DNA of 64,000 bases from Neelides folsomi (Eukaryota; Arthropoda; Collembola; Neelipleona; Neelidae), in contig JAQGBZ010000028.1 of assembly GCA_034687125.1 (NCBI GenBank), positions 1 through 64,000 on the forward strand. Direction: 5' to 3'. The notes beneath the pieces are model-generated. The model was not told the origin of the DNA, did not search any database, and saw nothing but the letters and a program-made list of their open reading frames with translations. A program made the position numbers and the translations under genes. Shown piece after piece: positions 1 to 12,959 of the stretch; position 1 is the stretch's first letter, and each line of letters opens with the position of its first letter.

Positions 1-144
1 GGGTTCAATATGTGGCCGGGGGTCGAACTCATTTTTTTTAATTGTGGCCCGGGCCATATTTCGAGCCAAAGCGGTATACATAATATTCCTATCTTTGTAA
101 TGTTGCCTATAGATGAGTGGATCAGACTGGTCACCCGGTGTGTA

Positions 145-331
145 TACCGCCCAAAAGTCTATTCATCTCTGAATGAATGAACATGAATTGATTTTTAACA
201 TTCAATTAAAAGATTAATTAGGTAATAATGTCTCGAACGTAATCCATCCTAAGCTAATTATTAAAATTGAATATCAGTGTTTTAAATGTTTAAGTCCATC
301 ATTCAGAGATGAATGAACATTTTGGGCTGTA
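145..331. mobile_element. Short inverted-repeat element (MITE-like)
   Basis: The two ends (145-176 and 299-331) are imperfect inverted repeats. Both begin TAC(C/A)GCCCAAAA and both contain TTCATCTCTGAATGA, with one small indel between the two blocks. TA dinucleotides lie immediately outside both ends (143-144 and 332-333), as expected for a Tc1/mariner-type TA duplication. At about 187 bp with no ORF it would be a non-autonomous element. The superfamily is inferred only from the TA flanks. Confidence 0.6.
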
Positions 332-511
332 TAATAATGATAAGATTCTAATTGAACCAGCAATTTAAAGATTGAAGTATACTTTTTTATTTTCTCCAAC
401 TCTTTGAACCAATTGACCCTTGGCAAATTACCAAATTTAACAATGTTGTAAATATTTTAAAACCAATTTCTGTTCCTCATTTGAAATTTATATTGGAAAG
501 TTGTGAATATT

Positions 512-2104
512 TTACACCTTTTTTACGATTTGAATGACATCTTCGTCGCTGAGCGTGTGATCCTTTCCAACCTTTTGGGGTTGATGTTTAACTGATGATC
601 CCCAGACGAGAGCGTATTTGAATTCCTTGATGATCGAACGATGGAGTTTATTGCAGAAATCTTCGACGTCCCGACGGTCCGAAGAAAGAACAACGGGAGA
701 GTTGTAGTCCGGAAGTTGCCCCTTTGGCTTCGTGTACAGCCGAACCAACTTGAGATAATCCCACATCTTCTCAAGCAAGTCGTCAAAGTTCCATTTGTGA
801 TGAGCAGAGATTGGAACACAGTGAGGGATCTTGTAAATTATGTCAAGCTCTTCCACACTGATTTGGTCGATCTTATTGAGAAGGTAAATACAAGGCACGT
901 AGACCCGATTTCCTTCAATCATGTCAATGAGGTCGTCAGAGGAAGCGTCGTAGCGGAGCGTGATGTCCGCATTGTGAATTCGATATTCGCTCAAGATGCT
1001 TTTCACAGTGTCCAAGTCAAGTTCCGATTGCTGGACCTAAATAAAACAATATTTTACATTAGAATTAAATATGCAATTTAAATATCAATTCAGATATTAA
1101 AACCATAAATGAAGTGTTTAATTAAATAATTATAAAATTATAAGAATCATATATAGTTATAATTTAACTATTAATTAACTGTTTTAGTTAATTTACATGT
1201 TTTACCATTGTTTGTAGATTGATTCCACCTTTGTCTTTTTTTCTAAAAACAATATTCGGAGGTTGTTTGTTCAGCCGGAGACCAAATCCCTCGAGTTCTT
1301 TTTCTATCAATCTCTTGTGGACGAGGGGTTTGAGAACGTCAAGGACGATGAAGATGAGACTGCACGTTCGAGCCACAGCAATGACCTGTCGCCCTCGACC
1401 TTTTCCGTCCTTTGCTCCTTCGATAATTCCAGGCAAGTCGAGCAACTAAAATGAAGAAATGAAATAGAGTTAATACTATAAATTCCTCTCTTTGTTCTAA
1501 AAAAACCTAACTAATTGTAAGTTTCATTTCAATAAATAAAGAGTAAATTAAAAAAAATTATAAAATTTAAAAACTTAGGAATAAAAATGTTAATTGTTTT
1601 ATTTTAATAACCTGGATTTTTGCTCCTTTGTACTTTATACATCCGGGTACAGTCGTCAGAGTTGTGAATTCATAGGCCGCGACTTCGGAATAAACCCCGG
1701 CCAGATTTGTTAGTAGAGTCGACTTCCCCACAGAAGGAAACCCTGGAATGGAACCGGAGAATGGATTTATATTTAATTTAGTTGTACGAGTTCAATTCCA
1801 ATCAGTTTTCCTCTAACCGACAAATCCAATTCTTGCATCTCCCGTTTTTGCAACATCAAATCCATCGCCGGTCGCTGCGCCGCCTCCTTTCGGTGTGATC
1901 AATTCACGTCTCAGTTTCGCAAGTCGAGCTTTTAAAAGACCCAAATGCCCGGCTGTGGCTTTGTTCTTCTGCGTCCGAGCCATCTGAAATCATCAAGCAT
2001 TTAGATATGAATCAAAGAGGTTTTAATCATATTAGACAATTTTATAAATTTCATCTTTTTACCTCGGCTTCAATCTGGGCAATTTTCTCTACGATTGTCC
2101 CCAT
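512..2104 (-). CDS. DRG1: Developmentally regulated GTP-binding protein 1
   Basis: OBG/DRG-family GTPase that associates with ribosomes and, in other animals, partners with DFRP1/ZC3H15. Five exons read on the minus strand: 2104-2063, 1983-1818, 1742-1612, 1445-1206, 1036-512. All junctions are GT-AG and keep phase. The product is 367 residues, the length of human DRG1. Visible motifs are the P-loop GFPSVGKS (about residues 71-78), G3 DLPG (about 116-119), G4 NKID, and the C-terminal TGS region ending in the near-invariant KVGKDHTL and [10 protein letters not shown]. The start at 2104 ([14 protein letters not shown]) aligns with the conserved N-terminus of the family. I see no damage. The gene is divergent from the WSB gene, whose start is about 1.15 kb away. 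Confidence 0.97.
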
Positions 2105-3254
2105 ATTTTTAACGACTGGTATGAATTTTATATATCTTCACTTTAATGGAGCTCCAAAATTATAAGAAGAAAAAGGAGCGGTATATTTTGTAAAACTTTC
2201 AATTCAATATGTGTTTTAATTAATCGGAAATTCCAAGAACACGATGGAACTTTTCTGAGCCGTTCAACGATTCACCGAATATGAATATGTGCTCAGGTGG
2301 TTCGAATAAAAAGACAAGAAATAATGCTCTATGGTTTAGATACAAAAACCAAAAAAGTTGCTATTCACCCCATTTCTTTAAATTCATTTCATTGTTCTTT
2401 TAATTACTAATATTTATTTTATTAAGTAAATGTGTATTCTGTTAATTTATACAAATATATAATACACTTAAAGATACATATTATATTTGTCTCAAATTAC
2501 ATTTATATTTTCTCTCAACTTGATGATTTACTCCAAACAAATTTAGATTATTTATTACAGTTGGTTTTATCATTTTTATATTTAATACAGACATACATGC
2601 ATATGTAGGTTTGTACTTATCATGAATTTATTTAGTTTGAATAGCTTAATGTTAGGTATGTATCCATTGTATTTGTGGATGAAATTGTAACATTTAAATA
2701 GGTATTAGGTACCTATGTTAAATTATTAACCATGTTATGATTACATAAGTTAAGGAAATTCTATGAGGAAAATAAGAGATTATTTGTAATTAAAAAATTA
2801 ATGATTTTTATTAATGTTTATAAAAAAGACACGTGGTGATTTACTAGCCTAGTAATTTAATATCAAAGTCTTAATTTTGAGCTCTTGATTGGATTCAATT
2901 CACAGTTTAATGACATTGAAAGAACACGCAGCGGTTTTTGTCCTCGAATCGTCTATTGAGATTTTCCATTGAGATTTCCTATTGAGATCTATTGAAATTC
3001 CTTCCATTCACATTTCCTGCTATTGAGCTTCTATTGAGCTTCTGGGAGATTGTAAATACGAGTCAAGTAATGTAAGATGAAATGGTTTGAGTGAGCGGGT
3101 CGTGGCGGAAGTTGATCTTCCAAAGGGGCGATTCATCGGGGAGATCGGGGGGAAGGCGGATAAATTCGGTGTTATTTGGGCTAGCGCAGAGCTCATTGCT
3201 CAGTCTGGTTCTCTCTCCGACGGTCCTGACCTGACCTCACTCCCGCCACGTTTA
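2105..3254. promoter_or_regulatory. Divergent promoter region between DRG1 and WSB
   Basis: This 1.15-kb AT-rich spacer lies between two start codons pointing away from each other, so it should hold both promoters and 5' UTRs. The last 200 bases before 3255 are clearly richer in GC and contain an open frame running into the WSB start, most likely 5' UTR. Near 2940-3045 there is a degenerate run of short repeats of the type CTATTGAGATT/CTTCTATTGAG. I cannot place TATA or initiator elements with confidence. Confidence 0.45.
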
Positions 3255-6200
3255 ATGGCAAGCTTCTTTCGGTCAAACACGAGAGATATCCGTAAGTACA
3301 ATTTCAACACTTTCATAGATGAAATCCATCAAAACCCTCGTCATTCATCATTTTTTTAATTGCCCCACCGGTTCATATTTTCCATCAAGATTTCAATTGA
3401 GGAGAGAGAATGAATGAGATGTTGGGAACTATGAGACCGGAATGAAATTCAAACCAAAATTCCCAAAATTCCCAGAATTGGGAGAGAACCGGAGAATGGT
3501 GCGGAATTGCGTCAAGGCCGATCCGCCATTCGGTGAAATCGATCCGAATTCGGGAGCTTTTAGGCGGGAAGAGTCCCGTGCCCATCCAGTTCCATAATCA
3601 AAATTCCCATCTCTTTATGCATGTGGAGAGACACGTTTTTGATGGTAAATGTATGGCAAAGACGGATGTGTAAGTACATACTTAATAATATATCATATTC
3701 ATTAGCTGTTATGTCTTATATGCATATGACTATGACAAAATGATCAATACATTATATGAATTATAAGTTATTATATGTAGTAGGTATGAACATAGATAGT
3801 TATAATTATATTATTACATAAATTTCAACTGTTAAATTTTGTTAATGTAAGTATTGAATTGCCCTTTGAACCAGGTTTAAAGTCAGGCGGAATTAAAATC
3901 ATGATTCATATAATTCTTATATTTATATACCCTATATATAAGAATTATATGGATTTAATTTACTTTTGTATATTTCCGTATACTTACATATAGATCTATG
4001 CCTACATATATCACCATGCCCTTCCATATAATATAAACGTAAGTACCTAGGTGACAATACTTTGAAGTGTAAAAGTATGTTTGCTGTTCCTTTGACCAAA
4101 ATCTGAGGTTTTAAGTCTCAATGTATTTTGGTGTTTTAAAGCCCTGTGGATGTTGCAAGGCCCCTTCCCTTTTTCATCATCTCACACAGCTGACCCAAAC
4201 AAATATTCTTTGATCAATTTCCGAAAATATCTCTGTCATTAATTACTCATTTATTTCTAATTACTCATTTTCACAAAGGTTCAATTATTAAGCATAAGGA
4301 AAGGAACTTGTGGGTATTGAAATGGTAAAAGAACGAATTTGGCATCCTCATCTTGAACCCATCGAAGGTATTTGTCTTTTATTTATCATTTTAAAAACAA
4401 ATGGATCTCATTGTTAGTAAGTTGAACCATTTATTAGAAAAGCTATGATTCGAATTTAATTTTTATTATTTATGAATTGGTGAAAAGCTTGAACTCAGAT
4501 TTTTCTCATATCTCTTTAGATTTAATATTTAAAATTAAAGCTTGTTGGGATCGGAATAAATACATTTATCGAGATAGAAAGGGTTTTTGACTCTTTCATA
4601 TTATCGTCTTTGTTGAGTTCGAGGTGAATGCGATGGAAGAAATAAATTGGATTTTTGAGAAATTGAACACTTGTGCACTGGAAAAAAATGAATTTGGAAA
4701 TTGAGTGTTTCATTTCTCCTTTATTATTGGCGACCATTGTGCTCAAAAGTTCCTTCATTTGAAATATCTTTCCATTCACAAACATTCCAATAAAATGATG
4801 AGAAAATTCCTTTTTCTTTCCATTCACCTCCAAACTGTTAAAATTATCAATTTTTATGCTAATTGGGGAGATTTGCATATTTAGAGATTTTGTATTTTTT
4901 TCAGGAATTGTGCAAAAGATTGGTGAACTTTGCCCCGACCCTGCAGACGCTGACTTTAACATTTTGGCCAATTTTAAAGTGACTCAGGGCCGTTGTTGGC
5001 ACGTTGCTTTCTCTCCCGATGAATCTTATTTTGCCTGGATTGCAACTCCGAGAAAAGTTGTTTTAGTTCCGTGGGATCGAACCAACAATCGACTGTAAGT
5101 TCCCTTTTGCCCCAAATCAACTTTCTTCCCTTTTGGTTTGGAATGAGCCAAATTTCAACTTTATCCAAATTCTCTTCAGAATTCAACCACTGTGGAATTT
5201 AAAATCTTTGATAAATCTTCAAGAGGGATAAAATGGGAATATTAAAATTGATGGCCGAGTGGGAAATTAAAAATGGCAGGAATTTTCCCAGTGGGCTTCA
5301 TCAAACTTCAATTTTTCCACTCATTTCAACCTCCAACGAACTTTGGCTCCTCGAGCTTTTTATGCTAATTTCCCATTTCCCATCGAATTCCCCCTCAGTT
5401 CCCCCAAATTGTAACATTTTCCCGTTTTTGGATCTAAATTTCATATTCGATCCCAGAGTCAATGGAGAAGGTCAATTGGAGGAGAAGGGCGATCGTCGGG
5501 AGGTTTTGACCATAGGTATTTCCCCATTTAATCCCTTTGAGTTGAGATGAAAGGGATTGAATTAATTTGGGATTCAGAATGCGGCTACCCGGTTTTGTCC
5601 GTGGCGTTCGGGTGCGGACGTCCGGAACTGAGCTTCACTGGCGGACGGGCATATTGGAAACGGTTCGACTTCTCGGAAGACATGATCCTCGCCACGGGTC
5701 ATGTCAACGGTCGGATTCGGATCTGGAGCATGAAGACTGGGAAGTTGTTCCTCGAGCTGATGGACCACAAAGGGGCTGTGCGGGATTTGTCTTTTGCTCC
5801 GGACGGGTCGCTCCGACTCATTTCCGCCTCATTGGATGGAACTCTTAAAGGGTGGGAGCTGAATGACGACGGGAATATGTTCAAGACCTTTCTCGCCCAC
5901 AAGAAGGCCGTTCTTTGGACCACATGGGCCCCAAACTCAAAGCTCATGGCTTCAACAGGCCTCGAAAAAATCGTAAGACTCGCTAATTAAAATTCTAATG
6001 GCCACTCAAATTAATTCAAACGGCCGTTCTCCTCCGAGCCTCCCAGAGGAACACGCGGGAAATATTTAATAATAGTCTCCCAGGGGATTTCGTGACCTCG
6101 GAGAATTCTTCCCCCGATCCCCCTCAATCCCCCCAATAATGGAGATCTCTGGAATGATTCCTCTAGGTCTACATTTGGGACATGAAAGCCTACAAGCTGT

Positions 6201-8264
6201 TCCGGAAGCTGGAAGGCCATTGCCACAACGTGGTGAGTTGCGCCTTTAGCCCAGATGGAGCAGTCTTGGCCACTGCCTCTTGGGACACTCAGGTCATTTT
6301 GTGGGATCCTTTCACTGGCTCAAAACTCCTTGCACTTTTCCATCTCCACCCGCCACCGAAAATGATTTATGCCTCGGGGGCAAACAACGCCTGGGTCAGG
6401 GGCGTCGATTATGCAAAAGATGGACTCAGCCTGGTCAGCATTTCGGATGATCAGTGAGGATTTTTAATTATTTATGCTCATAATTAAATTACCTTCAGTG
6501 TTCTTAATTGGGTTTTCCTTGGGTGATGAAGGTTGGTCCGATTTTGGAATCTGATGGGGGATGTTGATCCGCAAGGAATTGCAAGTCACGATGAAGAAGC
6601 CCTTTCTGTATGTTATTCACCATCTGGAAGAGCCGTCGCTGTCGGGTAAAAATCTCTTTAATTCATATATGTAACATCATAAATATATTACATTGGTCGT
6701 CTTATCCCAAGAACTCCTTATCCAAATTGTTTAATTTAAAAAATAACAACAAATAAATAAATTTTAAATTTTTTCCATATATATATATGTCGCCATTTGA
6801 ACGCTTGGAAACTCAATTAATCTTTTCATTCTTTTCCACTATTCACTTTCTTTAATTGCATTTTAATAGTTGTTATATTGAGTATTTAAAAAAATATGAC
6901 ATAAAAATGATATTAAAAAATAATCCCATTATGCGATATCCAAATGATTCTGTGGTGGTTATTAGAAATTGTATGCAATACAAATAGCAAAAAATTGTAA
7001 TCAAAGTAATAATTATCCCAACCACATTCAATTATCGTTTAGGGTTTAAATATTTTAGGTTTCTTAAGTTAGTAAGATTAAAATTTGTCTTTTCTTAACA
7101 ATTTTCATCCATGCAAGGATGGGTTGTATTTGAATGATTCACCATCAAACTTACTACATTACTACATATACGTCAAAGTCACTACAATAAAAGTTACTAT
7201 TCTAAAAGTTGCTATATTAATACTTAATACTATTCAAAATTTATTAAAAAAACATATTGGAATTTCGGTTAGAACCAGAATACTTGTGTACTAATTGTAA
7301 GTAAGTATTAAAAAACAAACATATTACTACCATTAGTACCTTTTTGTGAAATACCAACTTTAATAATTTAACAGCAAGTTTAAACTTGTATATCAAATAA
7401 CTTTATATTTTGCATCATTAACGCCTTTTATTGCTAGTAATCTATATTTTTGAAATTTACCCAAGGTTACCATTTATTAAGATTTAGTCAAATTTGGATA
7501 AGGAGTTCTTGGTATAAGGCGACCATTTAATATATGAGACATACATACATACATACATACATATAATATTAGTTTATGAGAGTATGAGACATATGTATGG
7601 ACCAAGTTGGAAAGAAGAAAAGATTCCAAACAACATTTTCCACATTCTTCCCTCCCAGTCTTTAAAAGACTAAAATGGAACAATTCCCAACAATGTTAAA
7701 CATTTTTAAAAACTTTTCCCGTTTTAATTTTTCACTTTTTAATTGAGATGTTTCTTCATTCTTTCAAATTTTGTAATTTTGTGAAATTTGAGTTTGGCGA
7801 AAGTGCGGAGTTGGACGTATATTATAGGTAGTATATTTGCGGGTGTGGGTATGTGTATTGTATGGGGATGTTTGTTGGAAGGTTCATTCTTCTCATTTGG
7901 TGGAGGGTGAATTGTGTGGTTCATAAAGGAGTATGAATTTCTATGTATCGTCTACCTCACTCACTCAGTGGATCAATTAAGGGGAGGGTTTTGGGAGAAT
8001 TCTTATTCCGCTCCATCGCCCTCGGAATACTCCAGAGCCCATATGGGTCTGGAGTGGTTTGGGGCGAAAGTTTTAATTAAAATCGTTTTTTCACGCAGGA
8101 CGGCAAAGTTCAAGGTGAGTTTGTATTCTTCTCCGGTGGCCGTGGCGAGTTTGATGCATTTGGCCCGAATGGCAATCCGAAGAATCGTCGTCACTCCGGA
8201 GGTCGAGAAGCTCAAAGTTCCAAGTTCAATCAAAGCATATCTCAAGTACGAGGTTTGGGCCTAA
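3255..8264 (+). CDS. WSB1: WD-repeat and SOCS-box protein (WSB1/WSB2 type)
   Basis: Substrate-receptor subunit of an Elongin BC-Cullin5-type E3 ubiquitin ligase. Seven exons: 3255-3291, 4905-5094, 5457-5515, 5578-5972, 6167-6453, 6532-6645, 8099-8264. All phases agree and the product is 415 residues (human WSB1 has 421). WD motifs are clear, for example GHVNGRIRIWSMKTG, DHKGAVRDLSFAPDGS, LEGHCHNVVSCAFSPDG and LATASWDTQVILWDP. The C-terminal 40 or so residues form the SOCS box (SLMHLARMAIRRIV), with Ala at the BC-box Cys position, which the consensus allows. The N-terminus (MASFFRSN... then IGEL) looks closer to WSB1 than WSB2. This gene may be the single ancestor-like copy, so the symbol is tentative. 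Exon 3 is a 59-nt micro-exon. The last intron carries an inverted-repeat element. Confidence 0.92.
3907..3954. repeat. Imperfect hairpin in WSB intron 1
   Basis: The segment holds inverted arms of about 20 nt built on CATATAATTCTTATAT and its complement ATATAAGAATTATATG, separated by a few bases. It lies in the 1.6-kb first intron. Such AT palindromes are common in AT-rich DNA, and no function is implied. Confidence 0.4.
6691..7527. mobile_element. 837-bp terminal-inverted-repeat element in WSB intron
   Basis: The ends 6691-6728 and 7491-7527 are inverted copies of each other over about 37 nt. They share AAGAACTCCTTATCCAA and a GGTCG(T/C)CTTAT(C/A)CC segment, with about two substitutions and one indel. 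TA lies directly outside both ends (6689-6690 and 7528-7529). The interior is AT-rich without a convincing transposase ORF, so this is a non-autonomous, probably Tc1/mariner-type relic. An (ACAT)n microsatellite lies just outside the right end, at about 7538-7564. The element sits wholly inside the last intron of the WSB gene. Confidence 0.7.
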
Positions 8265-11200
8265 GGAATTTGTTTCATAATATTATTAAGAACAGTTCAT
8301 TCAAATGAAGATTCATTTAACGAAATGAATTAAATCCAATGGGCATTTGTATTCTTCCCGCCTTGATGGACAAAGTTTTCTCGGATGTTTAAAACAATTC
8401 ATTCCCATTCTTATCTTCCCAACTTGGGTTAATATCTCTTTGACCAAATGGCTCATTTGTCCTCCGCCCTTCCGCCCCTGTTTGGATGTAGAAGGAAAAG
8501 GTTTTTTAATTTCCCCTTTGTGGGACTCAATTGGGGAGGGGAGAAATGCTAACAATTTTTAATGATGTAAGATGAGCCCAATTTGGGAAGTTTCAGATTC
8601 AAGGCATGACTGAGCTTTTGTTAATTACATGCGGAAATTGGGGAACGTTGTTAATTTCAAAAGGCCGTTCATTAGTTGAAGCCAACTTGGATAAATATTT
8701 GAGTCCTGGGAGGAAACTGTGAATATTAAATCCATTGATTCATTTCAACACTTTCCCAACACCCACAACATCCCCGGAGACACAAGACATATTTAAAATA
8801 AATATTAAACACCATTTGATCCAATCTTAAATTCCTATTCTATTACCTGTGTATATACATAATAACAATAATAAGTGAGTAGATTAGAACCTAAAAATTA
8901 ATCAATTAATTAATTGCATATCCATTAAATAGAACTCTTCTTATTCCTAATGATGTCATTGACTGGAAAGTGATAAGGAATTTGATGTGTCGCACATAGC
9001 AATTTTTGCCAAATATTGAAATAATTATAACATTGTAATTCTCATATGCCGGTTGTGAAGGCAAATGAAAGACCTTTGGTCCGAAAACCAATAAAAGCTT
9101 TTTTATAAGCTGACTGACTCACTCACGAGTTTTTATTTTCCTTTAATCTTTTCCTTTTTACAAGTTTGGGACTCAATGATAATTATGATAATATTAACTT
9201 AATTGTACTTTTAATTACAATATTTCTAAACTTTAAGCTTACCAATATTAATGTAAATTGTTTGTTATTTATGTAAATGTGAAAATCGTTTGATGTAAAT
9301 TGTTAAATGTTAAATATTTACATGTACCTATACATAATATTCATTTTATGCGAATTGTGTTATTGAACTTAATCTCATATTCATGATCTTTAAAAATGTA
9401 AGACTTGCATGGGAAGATAAATAAATCAAAGTTAATGAATAATTAATATTTTGAACTTTTAAGGCTGATTGTTATACTCTTAAAAGAATCTTATTATCTT
9501 TAGGACTCCGCGTGACAAAACGATGAATAAATCAAAACATGGTAAAAAAAAGTCGATTTCTTTCGTGCGTGCATCTGATAAATCATTTTTGAAAATTTTG
9601 ATGTCTTTTGTTTGTTTTTTCAATTACTTGAGAAGTCGAATGGGGGAATTTCATTCCACTTCACCTTTGTCCTTTTTCATTCTCCTTATTAAAACATGGA
9701 CGAATTTGACAAGTTGTTTGAACTTTTCTCGGTCGAGTAATTAAAGAGTTTGATACAAGGAATGATTTTCCAAGTTGATTAACTTCCATTGTGTAAAACT
9801 TTGTGTGATGATATGAGCCCTTGTCGTGCTCATCTTCAACGACGGCTAACTTTCTCATTTGGATGTCGAAGTTGTTATTAAGTTAAAAAAAACCTCTGGG
9901 CCCGCGCCCCGATCAATGACAAAGTTGAGAGAAATTATGGAAGACTCTTTTTGCATATATTCAAAATCCTCAATCGACTCCTTTCAACCCATCTAAAGAT
10001 CCCATTGAGTGTCAGCTCAAAGACTCGGTCCGAAAATTGGGACCGAATTTCCCCACTTTCCAACCATTTCCCCCAATTTCCACACTTTTCCCCATTCACC
10101 ACAATGGGGGAGAACTTTTCCAAATCCCCCAAGGCACAGCTCAATTCTGATCAACATGAATATGAATATTATGGTAAAAAACTGGCCTTGGGAATTCTTC
10201 ACTTTCAATCTTTTAAATATGTATAAACTATTTATTTAGATCAACTAATTACATTTTTGAATGATTAGAATCATAGAGAGAGGTTTGAATGGATGTTAAT
10301 TATCAAAGTGCCTTTGGGAGTCTCCGAGAGGAAAGGGAATATTAAATTTAAAATTCTCTTTGAATTGTGGAGTTCTCCCAGGGTGAGATTTTTCAAGAGT
10401 TTGGCTATTTGGTTTCAATTAGGAGTGAAGGTGTGCCGATTCCCTTTGAACCACCGGCCGATCAATTCAACGCCCTCCCCAAACTTTTCTCCCCACTCAA
10501 AAGGAAGGCCCAAGTTTTTATTGACTTCCCCCTGGGACCAAAGTTCCACCGGGCCAAATAAGGCTAATAAATTTCACTCAAGAGATTGAAATCATTTTAT
10601 CAAGAATTCAATAAACTGAGTCTATAGGAGTTGAAGTAAATAACTTACCAGTCAAACATCACGTCACTCTCTCTTTAAACCAATTTAAACAATATGATAA
10701 GACAATAAAATATAACAATATAAAAAACATACTTCTATATACAAGTACATAGAGTACATTCATATAAATATTATTTAATAATAACAATCTCCCATTCTTG
10801 CAATACTTTGAATACTAGGTAAACTCTACATACTTATACCATATATTTGTATATTTACAAGAATGAATAAATACCGTTATCGTTCGAAAGAGAGCCCATG
10901 TTCGAAAGAGAGCCCTGCTCGAAAGAAAGCCCATGGGTAAAGCTAAATTTTTTAAAGAGAGCCCATACTCGAAAGAAAGTCCACCCCCTCTACTCATAAA
11001 TTTATTCAAAATTACGATATATTAATTAAATACGTCTCTAAATACCTAATTTTTAATTATTAATTAACTTTCTTTAAAAGTACTAAAATTTCTAAACCAT
11101 TTCTTTAAAACTCTATACTATTAAATATTCTGAAAATTAATGTATAACTAAAGCTGTAGAGCATTTGGTATTGACCGAAAACATGCCAGGGAATAGAAAA

Positions 11201-12959
11201 ACTAAAATTTGAATTAGGTATTGATATAAAATTATTAATCTAAAAGCGAAATTTAATTCAATAATGAATGATCAAAATTAAATATTTTGTTAATTCGTCA
11301 TTCATTTAAATAAATTTAAATGAACAATATTTCTGGATTTTTTAATGAAAGCCCATGCTCGAAAGAGAGCCCTGCTCGAATGAAAGCCCATGCTCGAAAG
11401 AGAGCCCTGCTCGAAAGAACTCTTTGAACCCAAATAATTTAAAGAGAGCCTCTCTTTCGAACTATAACGGTATGTATTTATTTATTAGGTCGTTTCGTAA
11501 AGGTAATTAATATGTTTGACTTTCTCCTACTTTCTTCATTTGATCCAACGGTGAAAGAATGGGGCAATGGCATTAGATAATAAACGACCTAATGCATACT
11601 TAAGCATTATTTGCGCCATTATGGGAGGATGATGATCAATATTAAATCTGGTATTGATGGGTGGGAATTTATGATTGTGTATTTTTTATATTTCCACTCC
11701 AGTTATGTTATAAGATCTTGTGGATTAGATTCCTAAGATGATCCAAGAGGGAGATAAGTTTGAGCCAAAGCAACCCTGAATAAACAGAGAGATATTTTTA
11801 CAAAGAATTTCCCAACACCCGCGACACCGAGAAGTTTAAACTTTCTCCCCAACTTTCCGCCATGTATGAAGTGGCAATTATTAATAAACTTCTCCACCTC
11901 CCAAATAAATCTCGCCCAACTTGGGTTTGAATAAATAAACATTACTCACCCAGTGTCCTCCAGGAGCTCAGGTGGGGGAAAACAAAGGGCTCTAAATCAA
12001 GACATCTCTTCGCTTTTAATTTCTGGGCCCAATTGGGCCCTTAATTGACTCACCATCATTTTTGCCCTTCGTCTCCATTAAATCTCTCCGAGTCGAGTGG
12101 AATGACTTTAATGGGTTTGGGAAAGTTTATGGTTTCTTCCCACCGTCGCGGCCCCACTTTGGGATCAAAATATTGACTTATTTTTCTATTCATGAACTTT
12201 CCAAGGACTTGAAACCCGATCCAATTTCTTCATTAAAAACTTGTTGAAACAATTGGGTTCTCAGGGTCGGAGTGAAGGAGGCCCTGAATTATGCAGAATT
12301 GGGGAATCTCGTTACAAGTTTGGGGAATCCTGGCAATTAAGACTCTCCATATCCGAGATGAAGTGGAGATGACTCGGCGGATTGATCCGATGGCCCACCC
12401 CCAATTACGACCGTGAAGGAATTAACCAGACCTCAGGTGCACAAGCCCAACCTGAGCTCCAAATCCCTTCATCGCGGAGTCGAAACACGTCGGAGCTTCA
12501 ACTTCCCAACAACCCACAACTCAGGAAGAAGAGACACAGAGGGAAATGTGGAAAATAAGAAATGTCCGAAAACGTTTTGCCCATTTCCACTTCCCATTAA
12601 ATCCAAAGGTGATTATGAGGAGATTCCTAATTCCTTTATTACCTAAATTCAACATGTATACAAACAACCTTATTATAAATATATTATACTAAATTATATT
12701 AGATAATTTACTTACTATAGAGCATAGTAGGTATATGCAAAGAATTTAAATCTTCCTATGTTTGATCATTTTGATTTTGAGGTTATGTTAATATATGGAA
12801 ATCTTTGTAAGGAATGTATACGGTAGATGATAATAATATTAATTATGTGGGTGTATATCTTATAGTTAAGCACCTGTGGACTTTGAGTGTCGGCGCAGGG
12901 GTGGCGGGTAAAAAGCGGAGTTTCTCTCCTCAGTCCCTCAGTTCTACCGGAATCGGAGT
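8265..12959. other. Intergenic region between WSB and K2P channel
   Basis: About 4.7 kb without a gene I can support. It contains the inverted-repeat element at 10874-11470. Stretches near 9,900-10,600 and 11,950-12,600 are less AT-rich and full of short C- and G-runs of the kind also seen in introns of this genome. Short ORFs there (98 residues from 10293, 77 residues from 12413) have no recognisable motif. The K2P promoter and 5' UTR should lie in the last few hundred bases. Confidence 0.5.
10874..11470. mobile_element. 597-bp MITE with direct subterminal repeats
   Basis: The terminal inverted repeats begin CCGTTAT and continue GTTCGAAAGAGAG, matching at 20 of the first 21 positions. They are flanked on both sides by TA (10872-10873 and 11471-11472). 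Inside each end are several direct copies of a short unit, roughly CGAAAGAGAGCCCATGCT or its variant CGAAAGAGAGCCCTGCT: about five on the left (10886-10985) and about four on the right (11346-11425). There is no coding capacity. TA flanks suggest a Tc1/mariner-type mobilising transposase, but this is inference. Confidence 0.75.

Noticed and set aside
641..1081. 146-residue plus-strand ORF
   Set aside because: It lies antisense to the last DRG1 exon, whose minus-strand product is near-identical to the known family. The plus frame has no recognisable motif.
7538..7564. (ACAT)n microsatellite
   Set aside because: Short ordinary microsatellite, common in this window; noted only because it adjoins an element end.
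10293..10589. 98-residue ORF in the WSB-K2P spacer
   Set aside because: No recognisable motif, no convincing splice partners, and the local C/G-run composition also occurs in introns.
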